Of a stretch of DNA of 9,373 bases, positions 1-7,197 are shown piece after piece. Both the position numbers and the translations under genes were made by a program. The DNA is from CAZHRJ01 sp964534765 (lineage in GTDB: Bacteria; Lindowbacteria; 2-12-FULL-62-27): NCBI GenBank assembly GCA_964534765.1, contig CAZHRJ010000114.1, forward strand, positions 1 through 9,373, written 5' to 3'. The notes under the pieces were generated by a model. That model did no database searches. It was given only the letters and a program-made list of their open reading frames with translations, and was not told the origin of the DNA. Within the stretch, counting starts at the first letter, position 1. Each line of letters begins with the position of its first letter.

Positions 1-608
1 CGGCCGGTATCGAAATAGGCCTCGATTTCATGGTCCCCGGAGTCGCCATGCCGGATGACGACGCGCCGGAGGGTCGATACCGGATTGCTGGGCAGAGAGT
101 CCCGCATCAGTTCCTTGGCCCACCCCTCGTCATTCCGATAGCATTTCAGCTCGTTGCTCCCGTCCCCGTGCCGGATCCAGCGGACGATGTATCCCGTCGC
201 GCGATTGGGCGGAACTCCCGCGGGAAGCGGCGGGAGAGACAATTCCCTGCCGTCACGGACGGCGTAGCAGATGAACAGAGAATTGGACAGTTCCGTGCCC
301 CCGCCCAGAAAGGACAGATCCATTTCCCGCTCCTGTGGAGACGCGGATACTGTCGGGAGCGACAGATGAACGCCGGTTGCCGTATCCTGCTGATTGGATG
401 GATAAGCCAGGACCATGCGCCCGCCTTCAACATGGGCTCGTCCCCACTGCCCGACTTTCCATCCTCTGGTTGGGGAAGGCGGCGAACTAAAAAATTCTCG
501 AAATATCGTTCGGGTGTCGGCTTGGACGTCCGTCGCCGGCAGACTCAATAGAACGGCGATGACCCAGACCGTCGCCGGCGGATGATTACCTGGCGGGATG
601 GCGCTCAC
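1..608 (-). CDS. Exported protein with lectin-like (concanavalin/LamG-like) domain, partial
   Basis: The reading frame is open from about 608 to the left edge, giving 202 residues, and it continues outside the window. I chose the GTG at 608-606. It overlaps the end of the upstream gene by 23 nt, has a GGAG about 11 nt upstream, and begins a good Sec signal peptide (hydrophobic VWVIAVLLSLPA at about residues 14-25, with a likely signal peptidase site after DVQA near residue 30). From about residue 75 onward the protein matches the N-terminal domain of the neighbouring TPR protein. Shared blocks include ELSNSLFI, LPAG, GYI.R.I.HGDG.NELK.YR.DEGW, PSNP and FDTG, about 60% identical over roughly 100 residues by hand alignment. 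The domain looks like a beta-sandwich lectin or LamG fold, which is an inference from pattern only. Function is unknown. Whether it also ends in TPRs cannot be seen. Confidence 0.78.
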   Translation of the reverse strand, partial: MSAIPPGNHPPATVWVIAVLLSLPATDVQADTRTIFREFFSSPPSPTRGWKVGQWGRAHVEGGRMVLAYPSNQQDTATGVHLSLPTVSASPQEREMDLSFLGGGTELSNSLFICYAVRDGRELSLPPLPAGVPPNRATGYIVRWIRHGDGSNELKCYRNDEGWAKELMRDSLPSNPVSTLRRVVIRHGDSGDHEIEAYFDTG

Positions 609-2754
609 GAATCTGCCTGCTCCGCACCGCGATCTTTCTCGCGTCCGCCGGCCGGTCCATTCGTATGTACAATCGGCTGAGATTTTCCAGCATCGTAATC
701 AGATCCGGATGATCGGGTCCGAGCACTTTTTCCTTGATGCGGAGCGCATTCACAAAATATGTCTCGGCCTTCAGATACCGTCCGAGCTGATAGTGATGAA
801 CACCGAGGTTGTTCATGCAGTCCGCCACATCCGGATGGTCCCGGCCGTAGACCTGTTCCTTGACCGCGAGTTCCTGAAGATAGGTCGATTCAACATCCGG
901 GAATCGTTTCTGCCGCCGGTAGAGCTGGGTGAGCTGGTTCAGGACGTTGATGAGTTTCGGATGATGCGGGCCAAGGGATTTCCGACGGATCGACAGAGAC
1001 TCTTGAAACAACGGCTCCGCATCGCTCAATCGGTTCTGGGCCAGATAGAGCGATCCCAGATGAAAGAGGCCGTTCGCGACCTCCGGATGATCCGGCCCCA
1101 TGGCGGCGCGGCTGATGTCCAGACCCCGTTTGATCAGCCGCTCCGCTTCGGCGTATTGCCGGTCAATCGTCAGAATGTATCCGAGATTCTCCAACCGCCG
1201 GGCCAGATCCGGATGGCGGGGGCCATGAAGGATCTCCGTCAGACGGATAATCCGCCGGTAGATTGCAGCCAGATTCGATAACCGGGCCAGCTTTTCGTAG
1301 ACGGTTTCCAGCTGGAGCAGCGTGGGCATCAGGCGCGGATCCGTGTCTCCCCACATCGACTCCTGAACGCTGAGACTTCGATTGAGCGGCGACTCCGCCT
1401 CCGCGTATCGACCCTGCGCCAGATACACTTGCGTCAGCCGGCTGAGCAGGCTCGATATCTCCGGCCGCGCTGACGGTCCCGCACGGTCCTGGATCGCCAG
1501 CGCTCGCTCGTACATCCGTTCCGATTCCGGATATCGTTCCTGAGTCTGATAAAGCTGTGCCAGCGTCGCCGTCAGCGCCCCCACCGCGGGATGGTCCATG
1601 CCCTGGGTTTCTTCCCGAATGCGCAGCGCCCGCTGATAGCACCGCTCGGCCTCGGCCGGATCTTTCAGCCGGTATAAATCTCCGAGTCGCTCAAGCGTCG
1701 CGGAAACGTCGGGGTGGTTCAGTCCGTGGAGATTCTCCCGAATTCCCAGCGCGGCCGTCCAGTGCGCCCGCGCCGATAGGAAGTTTTGACGGTCGAAATC
1801 GATCTGGCCTCGCAGGTCGAGCGCGTCATCGTGGTTGGGCTCCAGAACCAAAATGCTGGTGCAGACTTCGTATGCCGCGTCTGTCCGGCCCCGCTCTCGC
1901 TCGCGCCGGGCGGTCTCCATTTGCTCCGATAATTTCTCCTTTGATCTCAAAACCATGTCCACCCGCATCGGTCGACGCGGCGGCTCGGTCCGGACGCGTC
2001 TCGGAAGCGGATTGGGCAAAGGCGTTTCCGTCATGCGCCATGTGTCGGTGGCGAACCCCACCAGCGCGCTGATGCCGGCGTGGCCCTTGACCGTCACCTG
2101 AAATCCTCTGTGGCCGTCGTCGGGATCATAGGTCGCATCTTCAAATTCACATACCACCGATACCGGCTGCCCCGTGTCAAAGAGCGCATCCAGCCGGTGC
2201 CGCCCGGCACGGCTGTGCCGGACGATCAGCCGGCGGATGGTGGTGATCGGATTGGACGGGATCCACACGCTCTTCAATTCCTTGCTCCACCCCTCATCAA
2301 TTCGGTACGCCTTCAGCTCGTTCGTCCCGTCACCGTGATGGATGAACCTCAGAATGTATCCGGACCGGGAATTGGGCTTCGTACCGGCTGGAAGCAGGGG
2401 AAGCGCCAGGCCGGGGCCAGGCGAGAGGGCGTAACTGATGAAGAGCGAGTTGGAAAGTTCCGATCCTCCGCCCGGAAAATGGATCTCCAGTGTCCGCTCG
2501 GCCGCCTGGATATTCGGGGTCGGAACCGTGCATTCGATTCCGCTTGGGGGGTGGGTCTGGTAGGAAGAATAGACCAGCGTGAGAAGGCCGCTCTCGAGTC
2601 GATAAGAAGCCCCATGCAGGTCAAATCGGTCCGCGGACAACTCAACACGCGTGTCAAAGGATTCTTGAAGCAGAATAGACGCGGATGATCCTGTTTCCAG
2701 TCCGATCCCAACCACGACAAGGAAGATCCATCTCGCGGCTAACCCGACGCGCAC
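586..2754 (-). CDS. Secreted lectin-like domain plus kinesin-light-chain-type TPR protein
   Basis: This is an exported protein of about 722 residues with three parts. Residues 1-25 form a signal peptide (hydrophobic WIFLVVVGIGL, then a small-residue site at SSA). Residues 26 to about 238 form a beta-rich domain starting with the ESFD pattern common in concanavalin/LamG-like domains. After an Arg/Pro-rich linker and a short charged helix (270-290), a first degenerate TPR (about 282-344) is followed by nine units of 41-43 residues that fill 345-722 exactly. Each unit follows DHPD-LxxLGxLY-RYxEAE-RALxIxE-G, the kinesin light chain TPR_12 type. TPRs normally bind proteins, so I infer an extracytoplasmic scaffold or adhesin role. 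The start is uncertain. GTG at 2754 gives the cleanest signal peptide. TTG at 2808-2806 overlaps the upstream TGA stop as TTGA and would add 18 residues. A longer frame reaching 3045 overlaps the upstream gene and was rejected. The protein is paralogous to the next gene. Confidence 0.85.
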   Translation of the reverse strand: MRVGLAARWIFLVVVGIGLETGSSASILLQESFDTRVELSADRFDLHGASYRLESGLLTLVYSSYQTHPPSGIECTVPTPNIQAAERTLEIHFPGGGSELSNSLFISYALSPGPGLALPLLPAGTKPNSRSGYILRFIHHGDGTNELKAYRIDEGWSKELKSVWIPSNPITTIRRLIVRHSRAGRHRLDALFDTGQPVSVVCEFEDATYDPDDGHRGFQVTVKGHAGISALVGFATDTWRMTETPLPNPLPRRVRTEPPRRPMRVDMVLRSKEKLSEQMETARRERERGRTDAAYEVCTSILVLEPNHDDALDLRGQIDFDRQNFLSARAHWTAALGIRENLHGLNHPDVSATLERLGDLYRLKDPAEAERCYQRALRIREETQGMDHPAVGALTATLAQLYQTQERYPESERMYERALAIQDRAGPSARPEISSLLSRLTQVYLAQGRYAEAESPLNRSLSVQESMWGDTDPRLMPTLLQLETVYEKLARLSNLAAIYRRIIRLTEILHGPRHPDLARRLENLGYILTIDRQYAEAERLIKRGLDISRAAMGPDHPEVANGLFHLGSLYLAQNRLSDAEPLFQESLSIRRKSLGPHHPKLINVLNQLTQLYRRQKRFPDVESTYLQELAVKEQVYGRDHPDVADCMNNLGVHHYQLGRYLKAETYFVNALRIKEKVLGPDHPDLITMLENLSRLYIRMDRPADARKIAVRSRQIRERHPAR
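589..1722 (-). repeat. Nine tandem TPR units (about 126 bp each)
   Basis: The last 378 codons of the lectin/TPR gene divide without remainder into nine units of 41, 41, 43, 42, 42, 42, 42, 42 and 43 codons. Almost all begin near a HPD/HPE/HPK motif and end with Gly. The DNA of the units is diverged, so this is a protein-level repeat and not a recent DNA amplification. Units 3 and 4 are the most degenerate: ARPE and TDPR replace the HPD motif, and unit 4 lacks the usual AE pair. Confidence 0.85.
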
Positions 2755-2804
2755 ACCCGGACTGAATACGCTCGGCAGTCGCCGCGCCGCCGACCGGATC
2801 GAAA

Positions 2805-3365
2805 TCAACCGGTCTGGGCCGGCCAGATCGTGTGGGTCTGAGGATCGAGGATCATCTCGACCCAATTGCCGGATTGTTTGACTTTGATCGCATACGGTGT
2901 CGGGCCTCCGCGAATCTCGATTTCCCCGTTCGGCAACACCAGCGCCAAAAGTACGGGCATCTGCTGCTGCAGCCATGCGGCCGCCCCGCCCCCGGGCCGG
3001 ATAAGAAGCGGAGTGAGGCCGCGGGTGGATCGGTCGAGCATCCAAACGCTTCTAATGCCGAACGTCTCCCAGACAAAAACGGATTCGCTGTCGGAAACGT
3101 CGCTGAGGCTCCCGCTCACCACACGGGATCGGGCTGTCAAACCTTCCAGGGGACTGAAGATCACCAAAAATGGGTTGGTCAGTATCGGGGGATCCATCAT
3201 CGCGCCGGACATGAACGTTACTTCCGGCGCGGTTTCCGTTGAGGGAACATCTTGAAGGACAACCGTCCGGACTTTGGGCTGAAAAACGGCATCCAGTCCG
3301 ACAGACAGCGCCGCGAGGACGCACACTCCCAAAAAAACTCTTAAGGCTGATTTGGGCTTGATCAT
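2805..3365 (-). CDS. Hypothetical exported or membrane-anchored protein, 186 aa
   Basis: I do not recognise a family. The protein has a short basic N-terminus (MIKPKSALR) followed by one hydrophobic segment at about residues 9-25 (VFLGVCVLAALSVGL). No lipobox is evident and there is no clear AXA site, so it may stay anchored with the rest outside the cytoplasm. The remainder is mixed beta-type sequence, with DPPILTNPFLVIF, SVFVWETFGIRSVWML, a glycine-rich RPGGGAAAW stretch and a C-terminal WVEMILDPQTHTIW. The ATG at 3365 has a GTGAGG ribosome-binding-like site, about 11 nt away, that includes the sucD stop codon (intergenic gap 13 nt). The stop TGA overlaps a possible TTG start of the lectin/TPR gene. 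The position suggests it belongs with the exported lectin-like genes downstream and not with succinyl-CoA synthetase, but no function can be assigned. Confidence 0.72.
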   Translation of the reverse strand: MIKPKSALRVFLGVCVLAALSVGLDAVFQPKVRTVVLQDVPSTETAPEVTFMSGAMMDPPILTNPFLVIFSPLEGLTARSRVVSGSLSDVSDSESVFVWETFGIRSVWMLDRSTRGLTPLLIRPGGGAAAWLQQQMPVLLALVLPNGEIEIRGGPTPYAIKVKQSGNWVEMILDPQTHTIWPAQTG

Positions 3366-3378
3366 CGTAGACGCAACC

Positions 3379-4278
3379 TCACCGGGTCGAACCGGAGTTG
3401 TCCCATGGCTGTTGCTGAATCAGGCCGGGAATGTCGGAAGTGTCCCGCGCCACCGGGATTTTGTGGCGGGTGAGCGTCTCGATCTTGTCTCTGGCTGTTC
3501 CTTTCCCTCCGGAAACGATCGCGCCTGCGTGGCCCATGCGCTTGCCGGGCGGTGCGCTCAGACCCGCGATGAACGCGACTAGCCCGATCCGGCGCGGTTT
3601 CGCCGCGTACCACGCCGCCGCCTGTTCCTCGTCCGAACCGCCGATCTCGCCGACCACCACTACCCCGTCCGTATCCGGGTCGGACTCGAACTTAGGCAGA
3701 AGATCGATAAAGCGCGATCCGATGACCGGATCACCGCCGATCCCGATGCAAGTCGACTGGCCGATCCCGGCCTGAGTCAGAGCAAAGACGATCTCGTAGG
3801 TCAGCGTTCCGCTCCGGGAGATTACACCGATCCGGCCTGGCTGGTGAATAAAACCGGGCATGATCCCCACCTTGGCCTTTCCAGGGGATATCACGCCGGG
3901 ACAGTTCGGCCCGATGAGCGTCACCTCCCGGCCTTTGAGCAGGTGATGGACCCGCAGCATGTCGTTGACCGGGATGCCCTCCGTGATGCAGACGACCAGA
4001 CGGATACCTGCGTCCGCGGCCTCCAGAATCGCGTCCGCCGCGGCAAACGCGGGAACATAGATTACGGACGTGTTCGCGCCGCACTTCTGAACCGATTCCC
4101 GGACCGTATCGTAAACCGGAACCTCAAGTCCCTCCACGGCGGCGCCGCCCTTGCCCGGCGTCACGCCGGCGACTATCGGCGTTCCGTATGACTTCATCTG
4201 TTTGGCGTGAAACGACCCGTCCCGGCCGGTGATTCCCTGCACCACCAGCCGCGTGGATGAATCTACCAGGATGCTCAT
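3379..4278 (-). CDS. sucD: Succinyl-CoA synthetase (ADP-forming) alpha subunit
   Basis: This is the alpha subunit of succinyl-CoA synthetase, which interconverts succinyl-CoA and ADP or GDP plus phosphate with succinate, CoA and ATP or GTP in the cytosolic TCA cycle. The protein is 299 aa, close to the usual 290. The N-terminal CoA-binding Rossmann domain shows GITGRDGSFH (15-24) and GVTPGKGG (38-45). GPNCPGVI lies at 123-130 and SRSGTLTYE at 154-162. The phosphorylated catalytic histidine is His250 in GHAGAIVSGGKGTA. The ATG at 4278 was chosen because MSILVDSSTR matches the family start; the open frame runs 29 codons further into sucC without homology. It starts 10 nt after the sucC stop, so the two are co-translated from one mRNA. 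No key residue is missing. The C-terminal tail after residue 285 is slightly longer than usual. Confidence 0.97.
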   Translation of the reverse strand: MSILVDSSTRLVVQGITGRDGSFHAKQMKSYGTPIVAGVTPGKGGAAVEGLEVPVYDTVRESVQKCGANTSVIYVPAFAAADAILEAADAGIRLVVCITEGIPVNDMLRVHHLLKGREVTLIGPNCPGVISPGKAKVGIMPGFIHQPGRIGVISRSGTLTYEIVFALTQAGIGQSTCIGIGGDPVIGSRFIDLLPKFESDPDTDGVVVVGEIGGSDEEQAAAWYAAKPRRIGLVAFIAGLSAPPGKRMGHAGAIVSGGKGTARDKIETLTRHKIPVARDTSDIPGLIQQQPWDNSGSTR

Positions 4279-4288
4279 CGCGCGCCGA

Positions 4289-5425
4289 TCACTTCGCCAG
4301 CCGCGCGGCCTCCCGCGCGGCCGCCTGCATGGTCGGATAGGTCTTAAGATTGAGTCCGGCTTCATCGAGAATTTTCATTCCTAGGTCCACGTTGGTACCG
4401 GTCATCCGGATCACGATGGGCAGCGGCACGTGGGTCTTCTTCAATACCTGGACCAGTCCGTTCGCGACATCGTCACACCGCGTGATGCCGCCGAACACAT
4501 TTAAAAAAATAACTTTGATGCCGTTTTCCTTTAATACAATTTCCAGCGCCCGCCGGACTTTTTCCGGACTGGAACTGCCGCCAATATCGAGAAAATTCGC
4601 CGGCTTGCCGCCCGCGGCCGTCACCACGTCCAGGGTCGTCATGACCAGCCCGGCGCCGTTTCCAATGATCCCGATGTCCCCGCCCAGATGCACGTACGCC
4701 AGATCCGCGCTCCTGGCCTCGACCTCCAGCGGCTCTTCCTCACCCAGGTCCCTCATCGACTCGATCTCCTTTTGCCGGGCAATCGCGTTGTCGTCGAACG
4801 TCATCTTCGCGTCGATCGCGATCGTCGTACCGTCGGGCCGGACGACGTAGGGATTGATCTCGGCCAGATTCGCGTCGGTCCGGCGAAAGACCGCGTACAA
4901 AGCCATCAGCGTTTTCGCCGTCTCCAGCGCCGCGGCCCGGGGAATGCCCAGAGCGAATGCGACCCCACGGGCCTGGTAAGCGGACAGGCCGTGGACGGGA
5001 TGAATCCATTCACGGTGGATTTTTTCCGGAGTCCGCGCGGAGACTTCCTCGATGTCCACTCCGCCGGCACTGGATGCGATCATTGTGGCGCCGCGATTGT
5101 CCCGGTCGAAAACCAGTCCCAGATACAGCTCCTGCGCGATGTCAACCTTCTCCATCACCAGGACATTTCGGACTCGGATGTCCTTGATCTTCATTCCGAG
5201 AATCTTCTCCGCCGCCTGTTCCGCTTCGACTGGAGTCTTTGCAAGCTTCACGCCGCCCGCCTTCCCGCGGCCTCCCGCGTGGACCTGGGCTTTCACCGCA
5301 ACGGCGGTACCGAGTTTCTCCGCGGCCTTCCGGGCATCCGCCGGTGTCGACGCCAGGATCGCCCGCGCCACCGGGATGCCCGCCGATTCGAACAACACCC
5401 TCGCCTGGTATTCGTGGATTTTCAT
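4289..5425 (-). CDS. sucC: Succinyl-CoA synthetase (ADP-forming) beta subunit
   Basis: This is the beta subunit, which holds the nucleotide-binding ATP-grasp fold and, with SucD, forms succinyl-CoA synthetase. It has 378 residues, near the usual 385-390, and starts with the canonical MKIHEYQAR. ATP-grasp features include VKAQVHAGGRGKAGGVK at 44-60. Metal ligands are likely Asn191 in EINP and Asp205 in AIDAKMTFDDNA, 14 residues apart as in the E. coli enzyme. The C-terminal ligase domain has GNGAGLVM (255-262), FLDIGGSSSPEKV (278-290) and FLNVFGGITRCDDVANG (307-323). The ATG overlaps the pcnB stop as ATGA. A GGAAAG site 9 nt upstream (5440-5435), inside pcnB, can serve as ribosome-binding site. 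The frame continues upstream through pcnB, but that extension has no family similarity. Adenine versus guanine nucleotide preference cannot be judged by eye. Confidence 0.97.
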   Translation of the reverse strand: MKIHEYQARVLFESAGIPVARAILASTPADARKAAEKLGTAVAVKAQVHAGGRGKAGGVKLAKTPVEAEQAAEKILGMKIKDIRVRNVLVMEKVDIAQELYLGLVFDRDNRGATMIASSAGGVDIEEVSARTPEKIHREWIHPVHGLSAYQARGVAFALGIPRAAALETAKTLMALYAVFRRTDANLAEINPYVVRPDGTTIAIDAKMTFDDNAIARQKEIESMRDLGEEEPLEVEARSADLAYVHLGGDIGIIGNGAGLVMTTLDVVTAAGGKPANFLDIGGSSSPEKVRRALEIVLKENGIKVIFLNVFGGITRCDDVANGLVQVLKKTHVPLPIVIRMTGTNVDLGMKILDEAGLNLKTYPTMQAAAREAARLAK

Positions 5426-6807
5426 GTCGTCGGACTTTCCGGCGGGAGTGTCTGCGGGACCGGTCCAAGGTCTGTCCCTGGCCCGCGCCGGCCCCTCCGA
5501 CGGCGCCGGCGCCGTCGGTCCGCACCTGGCCGCATATTCTGCGGCGGGCCGCCCGGCGACCGCTCGATCGACGCCGCCTTCGCGGCTAGGGGCCGCGCTC
5601 GGAACTTCTCCCAGACGGATATCTCCTGCTTGAAGTCGACATCGGCCGCCCGGGCGGCGATTTGAAAAAATCGGAATGAATCGGCGAAATAAGGCTTGTT
5701 CGCCACTTTCTCCGGCCGCACATTGCTCGCCCGGATATTCAGCCTGAACTGTACCGTCAGAATCTCCAGCGCCCTCGCTCGAAACCGCTTCGATATATCC
5801 ACTGATTTCCCAAATTCGTTCAGCATGTCCTCGCTCGCGCGGATGAGCGATCCGGTCGCCCGACCGTAGGTCCAAAATTCGGACATTGGGATTTCCAGCT
5901 TCTCGATCAGGAGAGGAAAAATCAGCAACGTGAAAATGATCGCCGGATCCACCGCCGTCGTCTCCAGATCAAGCATCGCCAGCAGATCAAACAATGGATC
6001 GGGCTTCGGAGGCTCAAACGCTATCTGCTGGCGGCGGAGAAAATACGCGTGATGCATCGGCAGCAAAAATTCAGTGAGTCCGAACTGCCAGAGCAGGCGA
6101 ATCGACCGCTCGGCCGATCCGTATTTCATCAGGATCAACAGCTCCTCCAGCAGGCGCGCTCGCGGACACTGAAGAATCAATTCCCGATGCCGCAGAATCG
6201 CTTCATGCGTGCTCACCTCCACCACAAATCCCAGCCGCGCCGCCGCTCGGACCGCGCGGATCATCCGAGCCGGGTCTTCCTGGTAAGATTGATCCGCGGG
6301 TGAGATGGTGCGCACCAGCCGGCGGTCCAGATCCGAAAGACCGTTCACGTAGTCTATGACATAACTTCGAAACGGATCGTAAAAAAGTCCGTTGATCGTA
6401 AAATCCCTCCGACGCGCGTCCTCCTCGGGCGTTCCGTATATTCGCACCGCACGCATCTCGCCTCCTTCCTCCTCCGGCTCCTCAAACCGGTCTGTCTCCC
6501 GACGGAACGTCGCAACTTCGATGATGCTGTCATGAAATTTCACGTGCGCCAGCCGAAACCTCCGGCCGATCATGAACGCGTTGCGGAACAGACGCTTGAT
6601 GTCGTTGGGCTTCGCTGTCGTGGCCACGTCAAAATCCTTCGGTACCCGGCCCAGATACAAATCCCGGACGGTGCCGCCCACTAGATACGCCGTATGGCCG
6701 GTGGTGTGCAACCGCCGAAGCACTTTCCAGGCGTCCGGATGGATGGCCTCGTCTTTGATGGAATGCTCGCTTCGCGTCAGAACTTTCAATCCAGGGGAAT
6801 CAGTCAT
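5422..6807 (-). CDS. pcnB: Poly(A) polymerase I (PcnB-type nucleotidyltransferase)
   Basis: A 461-aa enzyme of the bacterial poly(A) polymerase/CCA-adding class II family. It adds 3' adenosines to RNAs in the cytoplasm, which usually promotes decay. The nucleotidyltransferase signature is YLVGGTVRDLYLG (41-53) followed by KDFDVAT (57-63), with metal-binding Asp58 and Asp60; IEVATFR (96-102) probably holds the third carboxylate. IGRRFRLAHV (80-89) matches the motif used to tell poly(A) polymerases from CCA enzymes. EEDARRRDFTING (128-140) and EDPARMIRAVR (177-187) are also typical. The C-terminus is basic, as in E. coli PcnB, with eight consecutive arginines at 431-438 followed by a Pro-rich end. 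The ATG at 6807 has a GGGA about 8 nt upstream and lies 18 nt after the DCC gene. The stop overlaps the sucC start. A CCA transferase remains a less likely alternative. Confidence 0.92.
   Translation of the reverse strand: MTDSPGLKVLTRSEHSIKDEAIHPDAWKVLRRLHTTGHTAYLVGGTVRDLYLGRVPKDFDVATTAKPNDIKRLFRNAFMIGRRFRLAHVKFHDSIIEVATFRRETDRFEEPEEEGGEMRAVRIYGTPEEDARRRDFTINGLFYDPFRSYVIDYVNGLSDLDRRLVRTISPADQSYQEDPARMIRAVRAAARLGFVVEVSTHEAILRHRELILQCPRARLLEELLILMKYGSAERSIRLLWQFGLTEFLLPMHHAYFLRRQQIAFEPPKPDPLFDLLAMLDLETTAVDPAIIFTLLIFPLLIEKLEIPMSEFWTYGRATGSLIRASEDMLNEFGKSVDISKRFRARALEILTVQFRLNIRASNVRPEKVANKPYFADSFRFFQIAARAADVDFKQEISVWEKFRARPLAAKAASIERSPGGPPQNMRPGADRRRRRRRRGRRGPGTDLGPVPQTLPPESPTT
5497..5518. repeat. 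Perfect 22-bp GC palindrome inside the 3' end of pcnB
   Basis: Bases 5497-5518 read the same on both strands, with 11-bp arms and centre between 5507 and 5508 (core GGCGCCGGCGCC). The sequence encodes most of the polyarginine run of PcnB, so codon choice for Arg and Gly may explain it. In RNA it could form a hairpin about 70 nt before the sucC start. Confidence 0.6.
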
Positions 6808-6825
6808 GGTCCAATCCCAGACAGG

Positions 6826-7188
6826 CTAATGTGTACGCGCGCGCCATCGGCACATGTCTCTGTACCTGCGCGCGGATACCTGACTATAGATGAACCGGAA
6901 GAGCGGGTCAAGAAAAGGAAGAGAAAGAATCGGGGAAAGCCATCGAAGATACGGGATCTGGGTGATCACCACCCGGATCGCCGCGTGACCCGACTCAAGC
7001 CGGCCCGTCGGCGTGATCACATGCGCACTCTCCTCGATCTGCTCGGCTGACTTCCCCGGTAACAGATCCGATAGCCGTGAATCGCCGAACGGAATCGTCT
7101 CAAACGTTCCCGGACGCGCGCGTTCCATCAGCCAGTCCCGAAATGCCACGCACAGTCCGCATTGGCCGTCGTAGATGAAAATGTGCAT
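6826..7188 (-). CDS. DCC family (DUF393) thiol-disulfide oxidoreductase-like protein
   Basis: A 120-aa protein of the DCC/DUF393 family, named after its N-terminal Asp-Cys-Cys motif. Here the motif is YDGQCGLC at residues 6-13, with Cys10 and Cys13 in a CxxC arrangement following a short beta strand (HIFIY). The family is thought to have a thioredoxin-like fold and redox activity, but its physiological substrate is not established. ETIPFGD and the hydrophobic LRWLSPILSLPFLDPLFRFIY (81-101) ending in a basic RRYRDMCRWR are also typical. The length fits the family. The ATG at 7188 places the redox motif right at the N-terminus as expected; a longer frame from 7239 runs into the inverted repeat and is not supported. 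No strong ribosome-binding site is visible. pcnB follows 18 nt downstream, suggesting one transcript. Confidence 0.85.
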   Translation of the reverse strand: MHIFIYDGQCGLCVAFRDWLMERARPGTFETIPFGDSRLSDLLPGKSAEQIEESAHVITPTGRLESGHAAIRVVITQIPYLRWLSPILSLPFLDPLFRFIYSQVSARRYRDMCRWRARTH

Positions 7189-7197
7189 GGGTCGGCT

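Noticed and set aside
598..1281. Plus-strand open frame of 227 codons
   Set aside because: It is antisense to the TPR repeats, which have clear protein-level motifs on the minus strand. The periodic GC-rich codons leave the opposite frame open.
589..1722. Regular spacing of about 126 bp suggesting a DNA repeat array or CRISPR
   Set aside because: The DNA units are diverged and the period equals a 42-residue TPR. There are no identical short repeats separated by unique spacers.
4688..5665. Plus-strand open frame of 325 codons, the longest antisense one
   Set aside because: It is antisense to sucC and the pcnB 3' end, has no recognisable domain, and is His/Arg/Gly-rich as expected of a shadow frame.
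5426..5875. N-terminal extension of SucC by 150 residues
   Set aside because: The extension lies wholly within pcnB in another frame, and the family start MKIHEYQAR is at 5425 with its own ribosome-binding site.
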